Virus record (IMG/VR): IMGVR_UViG_3300027983_000064
Span: 1 to 32,796 of that record
DNA from: a virus
Strand: one strand, 5' to 3'
Length of the DNA: 32,796 nucleotides
Shown here: in pieces, positions 24,405 to 30,490 of the stretch
Position numbering within the stretch: the stretch's first letter is position 1
Layout of the letters: every line of letters starts with the position of its first letter
Notes under the pieces: model-generated
Told to the model about the DNA's origin: nothing
The model's database searches: none
The model's input: only the letters and a program-made list of their open reading frames with translations
Made by a program: the position numbers and the translations under genes

Positions 24405-24534
24405 GACAGCTTTGGGGTACCCCCCTTGGTTTCTATCAGCTTCGCTGGAAACCAGAGCTTAATTCAGCCAAAAACTTGGCTGGGGGAAGTTGTTTGTTTG
24501 AGAGGTGTTCATCCTCTCCTTCGTCGAGGCTGTC
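24405..24534 (+). ncRNA. Candidate structured RNA at the strand switch
   Basis: A closing stem GACAGC (24405-24410) / GCTGTC (24529-24534) encloses three hairpins: TGGTTTC / GAAACCA with an inner CAGC-TTC-GCTG (24427-24454), CAGCCAA / TTGGCTG (24465-24482) and GAGAGG / CCTCTC (24500-24518). This is a four-way junction layout, shorter or longer than any tRNA and with no CCA end. It may be a stand-alone RNA or the leader of the 24615 gene. A GGGGTACCCC palindrome (24414-24423) lies inside. No known family recognised. Confidence 0.45.
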
Positions 24535-24566
24535 CCAGAAAGTGACTTTTGGAGAGATGAGTTGTG

Positions 24567-24593
24567 TATTCTAATCTTAAATTGCAAGCAATT
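24567..24593 (+). repeat. Leader repeat copy 1: TATTCTAATCTT plus 14-bp palindrome
   Basis: TATTCTAATCTT followed by AATTGCAAGCAATT (24580-24593), a near-perfect inverted repeat, placed 22 nt before the ATG at 24615. Related copies occur at 25475-25500 and 25605-25631 with different arms that still pair. Confidence 0.75.
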
Positions 24594-24614
24594 ATTAACT
24601 TAAATAAAAGTATT

Positions 24615-24926
24615 ATGAACAAATTTGAAATAATGGAAGTCATGGCAATGACTTCAGAGAAAGAACTAATTGACGCTCTTGCTGAGCGTCAATTAGAACA
24701 AAATGATGATGCAGACTTTGACGAGTTTGCATTCATGGATTACCAGTCATCCTCATGCTCTGATGAGTATGAGGATGATGTGGACTACGCTATGCAAGTA
24801 GCTGAGAGTCTGCTTGCTGAAGCATTCGCTCTTCAACAAGAAGAGCTTAAACATCTAACGGAAGATGAAATCAATGCCATTTACATGGCAGATGATTGTG
24901 AGTATGAGGATGATCTACCTTGGTAG
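24615..24926 (+). CDS. 103-aa extremely acidic protein
   Basis: The start is set at MNKFEIMEVM (ATG at 24615), after the leader repeat. The product has about 32 Asp/Glu and only four Lys/Arg, with clusters such as DDADFDEF, DEYEDDVDY and CEYEDDLPW. It is helical between them. This charge pattern is seen in DNA-mimic anti-restriction or anti-host proteins, which is a guess here. It is the first gene of the plus-strand region, consistent with early expression. The DNA itself is folded into five inverted repeats (see findings), one spanning the stop codon. Confidence 0.7.
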   Translation: MNKFEIMEVMAMTSEKELIDALAERQLEQNDDADFDEFAFMDYQSSSCSDEYEDDVDYAMQVAESLLAEAFALQQEELKHLTEDEINAIYMADDCEYEDDLPW

Positions 24927-24966
24927 GTCATCCTTTAGTATTAACCCTTGAGCTGTGGGGGTAATG

Positions 24967-24999
24967 AGTGCGACACAATAGCCAAGTGAACGTCGCACT
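24967..24999 (+). repeat. 8-bp inverted repeat in the intergenic leader
   Basis: AGTGCGAC (24967-24974) and GTCGCACT (24992-24999) pair perfectly around a 17-nt loop, 16 nt before the next ATG. It belongs to the hairpin-dense tract. Confidence 0.8.
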
Positions 25000-25015
25000 A
25001 TTTAAACTAAAGAGT

Positions 25016-25180
25016 ATGAAGTTAGTATCCATTCTTATAGTCCTGATGATGGGACTTAACATACTATGCTCAGGCATAGTATTCATGCAAAGAACGGCTC
25101 CAGAGATGGAGCTATTCCTAGTGTTCGTTATAACCTTATCCCTTGCCATCATTGTTCTGGCATTGAAGGGTGATGAATAA
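25016..25180 (+). CDS. 54-aa two-pass membrane protein
   Basis: The start is set at MKLVSILIVL (ATG at 25016). Two hydrophobic segments (SILIVLMMGLNILCSGIVF and MELFLVFVITLSLAIIVLAL) flank a short polar loop with QRTAPE, and the end is KGDE. This is a small inner-membrane protein; a superinfection-exclusion or membrane-targeting role is conceivable. Inside the gene two perfect hairpins (25061-25082 and 25097-25112) have 4-nt loops. Confidence 0.6.
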   Translation: MKLVSILIVLMMGLNILCSGIVFMQRTAPEMELFLVFVITLSLAIIVLALKGDE

Positions 25181-25188
25181 GTCACATC

Positions 25189-25214
25189 CACCCATGCTCA
25201 GTAGAGTGTGGGTG
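25189..25214 (+). repeat. 11-pair hairpin with AGTA loop after the membrane gene
   Basis: CACCCATGCTC / GAGTGTGGGTG pairs over 11 positions, with two G-U pairs in plus-strand RNA, around AGTA. It starts 8 nt past the stop. There is no T-run, so it is not a classical terminator. Confidence 0.8.
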
Positions 25215-25293
25215 ATATGTTACATAAGAGATTACTATCTCTGTGTAGGTATAGTATGCACACCCGACCACAGGTTACACCTAGTACCCTAGC

Positions 25294-25392
25294 TCATAGC
25301 ATCGAGCATCGAGCATCGAACACAGTTCATAGCATCGAGCATCGAGCATCGAGCACAGTTCATAGCATCGAGCATCGAGCATCGAGCATCGA
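25294..25392. repeat. Nested tandem repeat: GCATCGA heptamers in 33-bp units
   Basis: Three units, starting at 25294, 25327 and 25360, each TCATA followed by three, three and four copies of GCATCGA; the first two end in (A/G)CACAGT. That makes ten heptamers. It lies in a 557-bp stretch (25181-25737) with no gene I can support; a frame through it only echoes the repeat. Iterons of a replication origin or partition site would look like this, as would a recently expanded spacer. Confidence 0.9.
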
Positions 25393-25393
25393 G

Positions 25394-25407
25394 CCTGTAA
25401 TTACAGG
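25394..25407. repeat. 14-bp perfect palindrome CCTGTAATTACAGG
   Basis: A perfect palindrome directly abutting the last heptamer repeat. As a symmetric site it could bind a dimeric protein. Confidence 0.85.
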
Positions 25408-25474
25408 GCGACAGTGTAGTGATGATAGTAAGCTTCGCTTCCTCTACGCACTCTCGTCACGCACTGACAGTGTC

Positions 25475-25631
25475 TATTCTATCTTATCGTTGCAAGCAAC
25501 TCACGTTTTATGTTTTGATGGTACTGCTTGCAAGCAAGCTATGGTTTACGCTTAGTGTTTATTCTAATTTACTCCGCAAGCTTCGTTACGGATTGTTTGT
25601 TGTTTATTCTAATCTTCAAGTGCAAGCACTT
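25475..25631 (+). repeat. Leader repeats copies 2 and 3, with related palindromes
   Basis: TATTCTATCTT with GTTGCAAGCAAC (25475-25500), then GCTTGCAAGC near 25526, a degenerate TTATTCTAATTT at about 25558, and TATTCTAATCTT with AAGTGCAAGCACTT (25618-25631). The arms change together so that pairing is kept while the GCAAGC core stays. No gene is seen in this part. Confidence 0.75.
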
Positions 25632-25737
25632 TCTTAGGCCTTTCGGCCCGCTTCGCTATTTTTGGCTTCGCTTAGATTGTTGCAAGGTGTTATGTGCTAC
25701 CTATATAAGTGCGCATTATTTTAATACCCAAGAAAAA

Positions 25738-26418
25738 ATGATTAATTCATTTAACTTGAAGGCTGAAGCTTTAGCCTTCGTAATCGACAATTCTAACTTG
25801 TTAGCTAATCCGTTAGCTAAGTTCGAACGTCTAACTCGTACAGAGTTAGACGTTTTAATTCAAGAGATTGAATTAAAACAATTTGCATCTTCAGATGCAA
25901 TTGAGGATGCAGTTGAAATCCAGGAAAACGTGACGTACTCTACAATAGAGACAACACGTGCTAACGGTGAAGTTGTTGCGATTGAATGCGCAATGCTTGA
26001 ATTCATTAAGACTGCGGTTAGCCGTGGTGTGATTAAATTCCATTTTGCTTTCGGTAGCTCAATGGTTAGTTTGCGTAACTCTATGCTGGAAAGCATTTTA
26101 GAAAATCAATTTGACAATGATATTGTCAAGTTTAATTCAGAAATGAAGGGAAAGATTTTCCCTATCGTAAATGAAGCTATCACACTTCCTGCGAGCGCAG
26201 GAGGACGTGCAAGCTACACCGTTGTTTATAACGGACGTATTTTGGAAAGTGCAGTACCAGAAATGGTACAAGCACGCGAGAATGCGTTAGCTTTGGAATT
26301 TGCATTAGCGAAGAAGTCGGCTAAGATGCGAGAAACATTGGGTGCATTGGACGAAGCAACTCAAGCTGAAGTTCGTGCTCAAATAGCTGCAGGTATTGCT
26401 AAAAGCTTAGGTTATTAG
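25738..26418 (+). CDS. 226-aa helical protein, hairpin-dense gene
   Basis: The start is set at MINSFNLKAE (ATG at 25738). The product is mostly helical, with acidic and Ala-rich stretches, a middle with short beta segments (RASYTVVYNGRILESAVPEM) and a C-terminal Ala/Glu/Lys helix ending AAGIAKSLGY. No catalytic or binding motif is seen. At least nine perfect inverted repeats of 6-12 bp lie inside the frame. A strong terminator follows, so the product is probably abundant. Its function is unknown. Confidence 0.7.
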   Translation: MINSFNLKAEALAFVIDNSNLLANPLAKFERLTRTELDVLIQEIELKQFASSDAIEDAVEIQENVTYSTIETTRANGEVVAIECAMLEFIKTAVSRGVIKFHFAFGSSMVSLRNSMLESILENQFDNDIVKFNSEMKGKIFPIVNEAITLPASAGGRASYTVVYNGRILESAVPEMVQARENALALEFALAKKSAKMRETLGALDEATQAEVRAQIAAGIAKSLGY

Positions 26419-26429
26419 TAATACCTGAT

Positions 26430-26477
26430 ACTGTAAAAGAAGTGCACTACCTTATGTGCGCTTCCCTTACAGTTTTT
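26430..26477 (+). terminator. Terminator after the 226-aa gene
   Basis: Outer stem ACTGTAA / TTACAGT, inner stem GAAGTGCAC / GTGCGCTTC with one mismatch, then TTTTT. It lies 12 nt past the stop codon. Confidence 0.85.
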
Positions 26478-26484
26478 AATTAAC

Positions 26485-26680
26485 GCTTCAAAACTATTGA
26501 TTTAGTTCTGAAGCACTAGGTATGCCATAGAACATAGGCTAAGTGTATATTTACACACCGAGTATTAGTTCTAAAACTACATCAGCGAATAATAGTAGCT
26601 GATGAACAATTGAGTTTACCTATTAAATTAGGGTTACAGTTGTTTTTATTTAATTTTACTATCACTAAACCCATGAAAAA
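26485..26680 (+). promoter_or_regulatory. Leader with hairpins and MKK minigene before the 108-aa gene
   Basis: Hairpins GCTTCA / TGAAGC (26485-26514), GTGTA / TACAC (26543-26556) and CATCAGC / GCTGATG (26580-26604) are followed by the motif ACTATCACTAAAC (26658-26670). An ATG at 26673 opens a three-codon frame (Met-Lys-Lys-stop) whose TGA overlaps the ATG of the real gene at 26681, so it could couple or tune translation. Confidence 0.45.
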
Positions 26681-27007
26681 ATGAACATTGTTAATTTAAC
26701 ACCGCATTCTATCTCCCTACAAGTGGGAGATAAAACCACGATTTTCCCAGCAAGTGGGACGGTGGCTCGTGTGAGCCAAGAGTGTGTCCCTACGAGGGAC
26801 GAAATTGCAGGTGCATTAGTGTACTCGTCTACCTTTGGAGAGGTGGACATGCCAGGAAAAATAGACGGTACTATATATATAGTATCTGGAATGGTATTAA
26901 CAGCCTTAGCAGGCTGTAGGGGTGACGTGATTGCACCCAAAACTGATAGCACGGCTATCAGAAACGACCAAGGTCATATTGTTGCTGTAACCGGTTGGTT
27001 GCAGTAA
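26681..27007 (+). CDS. Conserved NLTPH-type phage/plasmid protein
   Basis: A 108-aa protein with the pattern of a family widespread in bacteria, plasmids and phages: VNLTPHSISLQVG at the start, FPASGTVARVS, then STFGEVDMPGKIDGTIYIVS and a GDVIAPKTDSTAIRN-DQG end. Its function is not established. Several pieces of this pattern are present in order and at the expected spacing, so the family call is good. The gene carries at least six perfect hairpins in its coding DNA. Confidence 0.7.
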   Translation: MNIVNLTPHSISLQVGDKTTIFPASGTVARVSQECVPTRDEIAGALVYSSTFGEVDMPGKIDGTIYIVSGMVLTALAGCRGDVIAPKTDSTAIRNDQGHIVAVTGWLQ

Positions 27008-27034
27008 CATAAGTATTAATTTAAAACTTGTAGT

Positions 27035-27112
27035 ATGAGTGAAGAAGAAAAAATTATTGAAGAGATTAATTTCTTCCTCCGTATGGAGGAAGAAAGTTAT
27101 CATTTAAGATAA
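27035..27112 (+). CDS. 25-aa peptide
   Basis: A short frame MSEEEKIIEEINFFLRMEEE then SYHLR, starting 27 nt after the previous gene. It has a helical, acidic profile. An 11-bp perfect hairpin with a GTAT loop (27070-27095) covers a third of it, so the frame could be incidental to the hairpin. Weak support. Confidence 0.3.
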   Translation: MSEEEKIIEEINFFLRMEEESYHLR

Positions 27113-27122
27113 CAAATAAAAC

Positions 27123-27251
27123 ATGAACCCAGCGCAACTTAGGTTGTTAAGCAACTTGTCAGCGGTATCATTAGCTGACGTACACTTGTGTACGCGTAGT
27201 TGGGTTAAGTCCCGTGAACGATTAACATTGTTTACGGGACTTTTTAATTAA
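27123..27251 (+). CDS. 42-aa peptide overlapping a terminator
   Basis: Frame MNPAQLRLLSNLSAVSLADV through FTGLFN, starting 10 nt after the 25-aa frame. Its last codons encode the terminator stem at 27207-27246, and it holds a GTACAC-TT-GTGTAC hairpin at about 27179-27192. It may be a real leader-type peptide or a chance frame. Confidence 0.25.
   Translation: MNPAQLRLLSNLSAVSLADVHLCTRSWVKSRERLTLFTGLFN
27207..27246 (+). terminator. Terminator ending the hairpin-dense gene set
   Basis: AAGTCCCGT (27207-27215) pairs with ACGGGACTT (27234-27242), 9 bp, 18-nt loop, then TTTT. Confidence 0.75.
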
Positions 27252-27442
27252 ATAAAAACACGGTAGGTTAAGGCATTTGTCTTATGAAATAACTAGACTA
27301 CATAGTGCGAAAGCACAGGGATAAGCTTGTAACCCAAGCACATGGTAACACATCCACACTCCAGAGACAATCTCTGTTGTGTTGGTGTTATTGTGTATCA
27401 CTCAATGAAACCTCGCGGTTTCAGCCGTTAGGCTCCTTCCCT

Positions 27443-27577
27443 TCCCATAGCAAACCATGTCCGGAAGTACATACACAGAAATCACTGTCCCATAGTTTGC
27501 AGTGTCCGGAAGTACACACGTAAAGATTACTGTCCCATTCCCGACCATGCCCGGACGATAGTTACTATCATCAATAA
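27443..27577. repeat. Three 45-bp direct repeats
   Basis: Units begin TCCCAT at 27443, 27488 and 27533 and share the core TG(T/C)CCGGA followed in two copies by AGTACA. The period of 45 keeps frames open on both strands, but the frames only echo the repeat. Located in the 369-bp gene-free stretch 27252-27620. Iterons or a protein-binding array are possible. Confidence 0.85.
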
Positions 27578-27620
27578 CAGCGTACTCATTATTAGTTACA
27601 AATCCCATAAAAAAATTAAG

Positions 27621-27815
27621 ATGTCAGAGCAACAAATAAAAGAAATGAGAATACAAAATGTTAGACTTACTGCTTCAGAGTTCTACAACATGAGAGCTTT
27701 AGCAATGCAAAACAACGTACCAATCACACACAGGTGGGAAGATGATGGTGTGTCCGTAAAAGTAGATGTATCGTTCCTTATTCAGTACGAATACCTAGAC
27801 ATGATAAAATTCTAG
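27621..27815 (+). CDS. 64-aa protein, unknown
   Basis: A small charged protein (MSEQQIKEMRIQNVRLTASE, then FYNMRALAMQNNVPITHRWE) ending in an aromatic beta-type segment. Coding is supported by a normal start after the leader and by codon use like its neighbours. It marks the end of the hairpin-dense tract, because its own coding DNA shows no comparable inverted repeats. Confidence 0.55.
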   Translation: MSEQQIKEMRIQNVRLTASEFYNMRALAMQNNVPITHRWEDDGVSVKVDVSFLIQYEYLDMIKF

Positions 27816-27938
27816 TAAAGATGACACAGGATTGACATTAGCGTTTTACACACACAATACGCATTTCCTAATCTTCACACACAAAAAGCATTAGCGCATA
27901 ACTCGCTGGTTTATAAATAGTTGCAAAAAAACCTAAAA

Positions 27939-27989
27939 TGAGCGCATTAAAAACCATTCGTCGAAGAAATTAGCGAATTTATGCGCTCA
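27939..27989 (+). other. Nested hairpin element in gene-free stretch
   Basis: Outer stem TGAGCGCAT / ATGCGCTCA (27939-27947 and 27981-27989), inner stem ATTCG / CGAAT (27956-27960 and 27974-27978). It is the main structure in the 339-bp stretch 27816-28154, which otherwise holds only repeated TCGTCGAA words. An ATG inside opens a frame of only 11 codons. Confidence 0.6.
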
Positions 27990-28154
27990 AATTGGGGTTT
28001 ATATAAAATTAGTCGACAAAACAACACGTTTCGTCGAAATTGAAACCAAAAAACAGGTAAATAAGGCTTAATGAGGGTAAAAAACCCACACCACCTTATC
28101 TTGAATGCATAAAAAGTCCTAAAATTGGGATTAACTCCTAAATATAGTTATAAA

Positions 28155-28568
28155 ATGAAAAGTCCTATTGTATTGCGAGTAATCAGTGACCGTTTTACAC
28201 ATGTTTGCACGTATCTAATGAGTTCTAGTGGGTTATTGGTAGGTTACGTTATCACTAAGGATAATGTTTCATCTGAGATAAGTAATTCTCTTATTGTTGT
28301 AATGTTGTTATCTTTCCTTAGTCATTCTGTACTTGTATGGAGTAGTTGTAGGAGAGAATCTTTAAAACCAGTCCAACCTGCTCTTACAGAGAAAGAAATA
28401 CCAATGTCATCAGAACTATCTAGTGAAGACGAGATGCTACTGCTACATTCATTAAGCATCATAAACAAGCTTATGTACTACACAAATCCAGAACAAAAAG
28501 AATCCCAATTACTTATAGACAGGGTAAATACCCATTGCAAGAAATTAAAACAAAGTATTAACTTTTAA
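28155..28568 (+). CDS. 137-aa two-pass membrane protein
   Basis: The start is set at MKSPIVLRVI (ATG at 28155). Two hydrophobic segments (THVCTYLMSSSGLLVGYVIT and SLIVVMLLSFLSHSVLVW) are followed by a soluble C-terminal helix region. It sits 11 nt before the next membrane protein gene, so they may act together, for example in membrane remodelling or superinfection control. No family is recognised. Confidence 0.6.
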   Translation: MKSPIVLRVISDRFTHVCTYLMSSSGLLVGYVITKDNVSSEISNSLIVVMLLSFLSHSVLVWSSCRRESLKPVQPALTEKEIPMSSELSSEDEMLLLHSLSIINKLMYYTNPEQKESQLLIDRVNTHCKKLKQSINF

Positions 28569-28579
28569 ACTAAAACCGT

Positions 28580-29101
28580 ATGGAAACTACACGAAGAACA
28601 TTAACAGTCTTATGGTCTGTTTTACTATCACTATTTCTTGCACTAAGTTTACAGTTTTTGTTTTATGCTTTATTTACATTTCGTTGCATTGACTTCTACA
28701 ACTTCACTGGTGTACAAGCAGCGGCAGAAACAGTGTACTTAGCAATTGCCGCAATAATTGGTACAAGAATAGAGATTTCAAGTGATAAAGATTACAGAAA
28801 GCCGTATTGTGACGATGAAGAACTGGACGGGTTACTTGAAATTGAAGACAATACTTACAGAAAAGCAGCAGTAAGTATAAGTAAGATGTACCGAGCATCA
28901 GAAACAGATCTAGAGACAGCATTAGGATACATTGCATTATTGGAAGATCACATCAAATACAATGATGACTTCCATAATGACAACTACATAGCGTATTCAC
29001 AAACAGAATTGGAACTACAAATCAGAGAGTTCAGAGAAAAAAAAGAGATAATAAGTTTAATCAAAGACGGAGTTAATCCTCAATCAAGAATGAAACACTA
29101 A
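28580..29101 (+). CDS. 173-aa membrane-anchored protein
   Basis: Two N-terminal hydrophobic segments (TVLWSVLLSLFLALSLQFLF and AAAETVYLAIAAIIGTRIE) precede an acidic, helical cytoplasmic part (DDEELDGLLEIEDNTYRKAA). Partner of the preceding membrane gene by position. Function unknown. Confidence 0.6.
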   Translation: METTRRTLTVLWSVLLSLFLALSLQFLFYALFTFRCIDFYNFTGVQAAAETVYLAIAAIIGTRIEISSDKDYRKPYCDDEELDGLLEIEDNTYRKAAVSISKMYRASETDLETALGYIALLEDHIKYNDDFHNDNYIAYSQTELELQIREFREKKEIISLIKDGVNPQSRMKH

Positions 29102-29106
29102 ATAAA

Positions 29107-29205
29107 ATGGCAGTAACAACAGCAGCATCAATAAAAAAAACAGAGGTTATTCCGGTTTATCCAGCTATAATGTATTACAAAGAACCATCAGCAGTAGTTA
29201 GTTAA
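29107..29205 (+). CDS. 32-aa peptide
   Basis: Frame MAVTTAASIKKTEVIPVYPA to a stop after KEPSAVVS, 5 nt past the previous stop. Composition is compatible with a real micropeptide, but there is no further evidence. Confidence 0.35.
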   Translation: MAVTTAASIKKTEVIPVYPAIMYYKEPSAVVS

Positions 29206-29238
29206 TTCTGGCTACTGCGTTCATTAAATCCAAATCCC

Positions 29239-29541
29239 ATGAAAAAACTAATAACATTATCATTGCTTCTGCTATGTATGTCATGCAAGAAAGTAAACTT
29301 ACAGGTTTATAAATTCTCCTATTCAGTAGAGAATAACGAAACAACTTACAAGCCTATAAACCAAAGAGGTTCATGGTTCGTGTTAGAAGAAAAGGTGTTA
29401 ACGCCAACAGAATTAGAAACAAAAAGATTCAAGTTGGAATCAACAGAGAAAACACGAATAAGTAACAAAGATTACACCATAAATAATTGCACCTATGAAC
29501 ACGTAGGTGAATCTAAAAACGGAGACATTGAAACAAGATGA
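29239..29541 (+). CDS. 100-aa lipoprotein
   Basis: A signal peptide with lipobox (KKLITLSLLLLCMSC-KK, Cys16) is followed by a beta-type domain of about 80 residues (QVYKFSYSVENNETTYKPIN). The Cys-Lys-Lys start of the mature chain is usual in Bacteroidetes. It follows the AATCCC-ATG start context and ends with a 4-nt overlap into the next gene. Possible outer-membrane-side role such as receptor masking; this is a guess. Confidence 0.65.
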   Translation: MKKLITLSLLLLCMSCKKVNLQVYKFSYSVENNETTYKPINQRGSWFVLEEKVLTPTELETKRFKLESTEKTRISNKDYTINNCTYEHVGESKNGDIETR

Positions 29542-29864
29542 ATAGAGAAGAAGCAAAACAAATCTTTAGAGATTACAAAGATTTCAAAGATTCCAAATGG
29601 AGTTACTCAGAGATAATAGAAAACCTTGATAAAATCTACGACTCAATTGAATCAGAAATGAACGATGGTCCAAGAAAGATTGTCATGAGAAACCACAAGG
29701 GTATTCAAATAAAAAAGAAAATATATGAATCAAAGAAAAAATTTGAGAAGTATGCCCCAGAAACAATAGACAGATGGTCGCGTTTCTTTGAACTTGAAAT
29801 ATACTCAATAATCAGAGATAATTGGACAAGAATAGGTACTGTACCTAAACAAATTAAAGAGTAA
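29538..29864 (+). CDS. 108-aa charged protein, unknown
   Basis: A Lys/Glu/Tyr-rich helical protein (MNREEAKQIFRDYKDFKDSK) starting on the stop of the lipoprotein gene (ATGA). No motif identified. Coupled translation suggests they are used together. Confidence 0.55.
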   Translation: MNREEAKQIFRDYKDFKDSKWSYSEIIENLDKIYDSIESEMNDGPRKIVMRNHKGIQIKKKIYESKKKFEKYAPETIDRWSRFFELEIYSIIRDNWTRIGTVPKQIKE

Positions 29865-29877
29865 GTACAAAGAGTGC

Positions 29878-29908
29878 TTACTATCATCACTAAACACAAA
29901 ATCCCATG
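29878..29908 (+). promoter_or_regulatory. Leader motif TTACTATCATCACTAAAC plus AATCCC-ATG
   Basis: Same 18-bp word as at 32586-32603, and a shorter version at 26658-26670. It is followed by AATCCCATG, the start context also seen at 29239 and 32394. Probably a phage expression signal (promoter or translation enhancer). Confidence 0.5.
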
Positions 29909-30064
29909 ACAAAAGTAATAGAAGTAAAGAAAAAGGCTATCATTCAACAACCGTTAAAAGTTATAATGAAGTGGTGGAATACAAAGGCTGAGATTCCAGA
30001 GACAAAAAGTTGTTACTTCAATGAGGAGAACTACAAGAAGTATTTAAACGCAATCAGTTGGTAA
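29906..30064 (+). CDS. 52-aa basic peptide
   Basis: Frame MTKVIEVKKKAIIQQPLKVI, with a WWNTKAEIPE centre and the end KYLNAISW. It has a shared leader motif and start context and its TAATG stop/start overlap with the next gene. Unknown function. Confidence 0.55.
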   Translation: MTKVIEVKKKAIIQQPLKVIMKWWNTKAEIPETKSCYFNEENYKKYLNAISW

Positions 30065-30336
30065 TGGAAAACTTCATAAAAGGAAGGCTATACAAGAGTA
30101 AAGAGATTGGACAAAGCTTATTAGGAATCACAATTCTACCTGAGTACAGAGTGTCAGGATGCTCAATGAATGAAATACTGAACGATGCAAGAAGACAAGC
30201 GGATATTCTTACGCACTCAGTAAAAGCTGATAAGATTAAATCGGCAATCGCTAAGCTTAAAGACTTGATGACCAAAGAAGACAAACGTGAAGCAGTAATA
30301 CAAGAATGTGCGGACTTAGGGATAGACATTTACTAA
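30064..30336 (+). CDS. 90-aa helical protein, unknown
   Basis: The start is the ATG in TAATG at 30064, not an upstream TTG. The product is helical with a charged end (SAIAKLKDLMTKEDKREAVI, CADLGIDIY). Coupled to the 52-aa gene. No family recognised. Confidence 0.55.
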   Translation: MENFIKGRLYKSKEIGQSLLGITILPEYRVSGCSMNEILNDARRQADILTHSVKADKIKSAIAKLKDLMTKEDKREAVIQECADLGIDIY

Positions 30337-30371
30337 TCTTAATATCACTCAGCACATAATTAAAAGCAAAA

Positions 30372-30455
30372 TTCCCTTGTCTAATCAGGATAAACCAAGG
30401 ATTGAAACCTTGCAAGGGAACACGATGGGTAGCCGGAGATTACTTCAAAGGCTCC
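30372..30455 (+). ncRNA. Structured leader upstream of thyX
   Basis: TTCCCTTG (30372-30379) pairs with CAAGGGAA (30413-30420), and CAAGG / CCTTG with a 7-nt ATTGAAA loop is stacked inside it. Downstream, AGCC (30431-30434) may pair with GGCT (30450-30453), or GGAG with CTCC, which are exclusive choices. The pattern of 8-bp closing stem plus 5-bp/7-loop arm recalls the acceptor and T arm of a tRNA with the other arms missing. It may be a riboswitch-like leader or a tRNA remnant. Weak. Confidence 0.4.
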
Positions 30456-30490
30456 TAACAATTTTTAATACAAACCCAAAATACAATTAA

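Noticed and set aside
25208-25555. Plus-strand frame of 115 aa with SIEHRAS repeats
   Set aside because: It only translates the 7-bp tandem repeat (21 bp gives seven codons) and has no other protein-like features.
27305-27608. Open frames on both strands over the 45-bp repeats
   Set aside because: A 45-bp period keeps any frame open; the encoded repeats (PCPEVHT, or VLPD on the other strand) look incidental.
30391-30420. CRISPR-repeat-like word GGATTGAAAC
   Set aside because: Only one copy, no spacers, and the word is explained by a local hairpin.
30372-30420. tRNA gene
   Set aside because: Acceptor and T-arm-like stems are present, but there is no room for D and anticodon arms and no usual T-loop bases.
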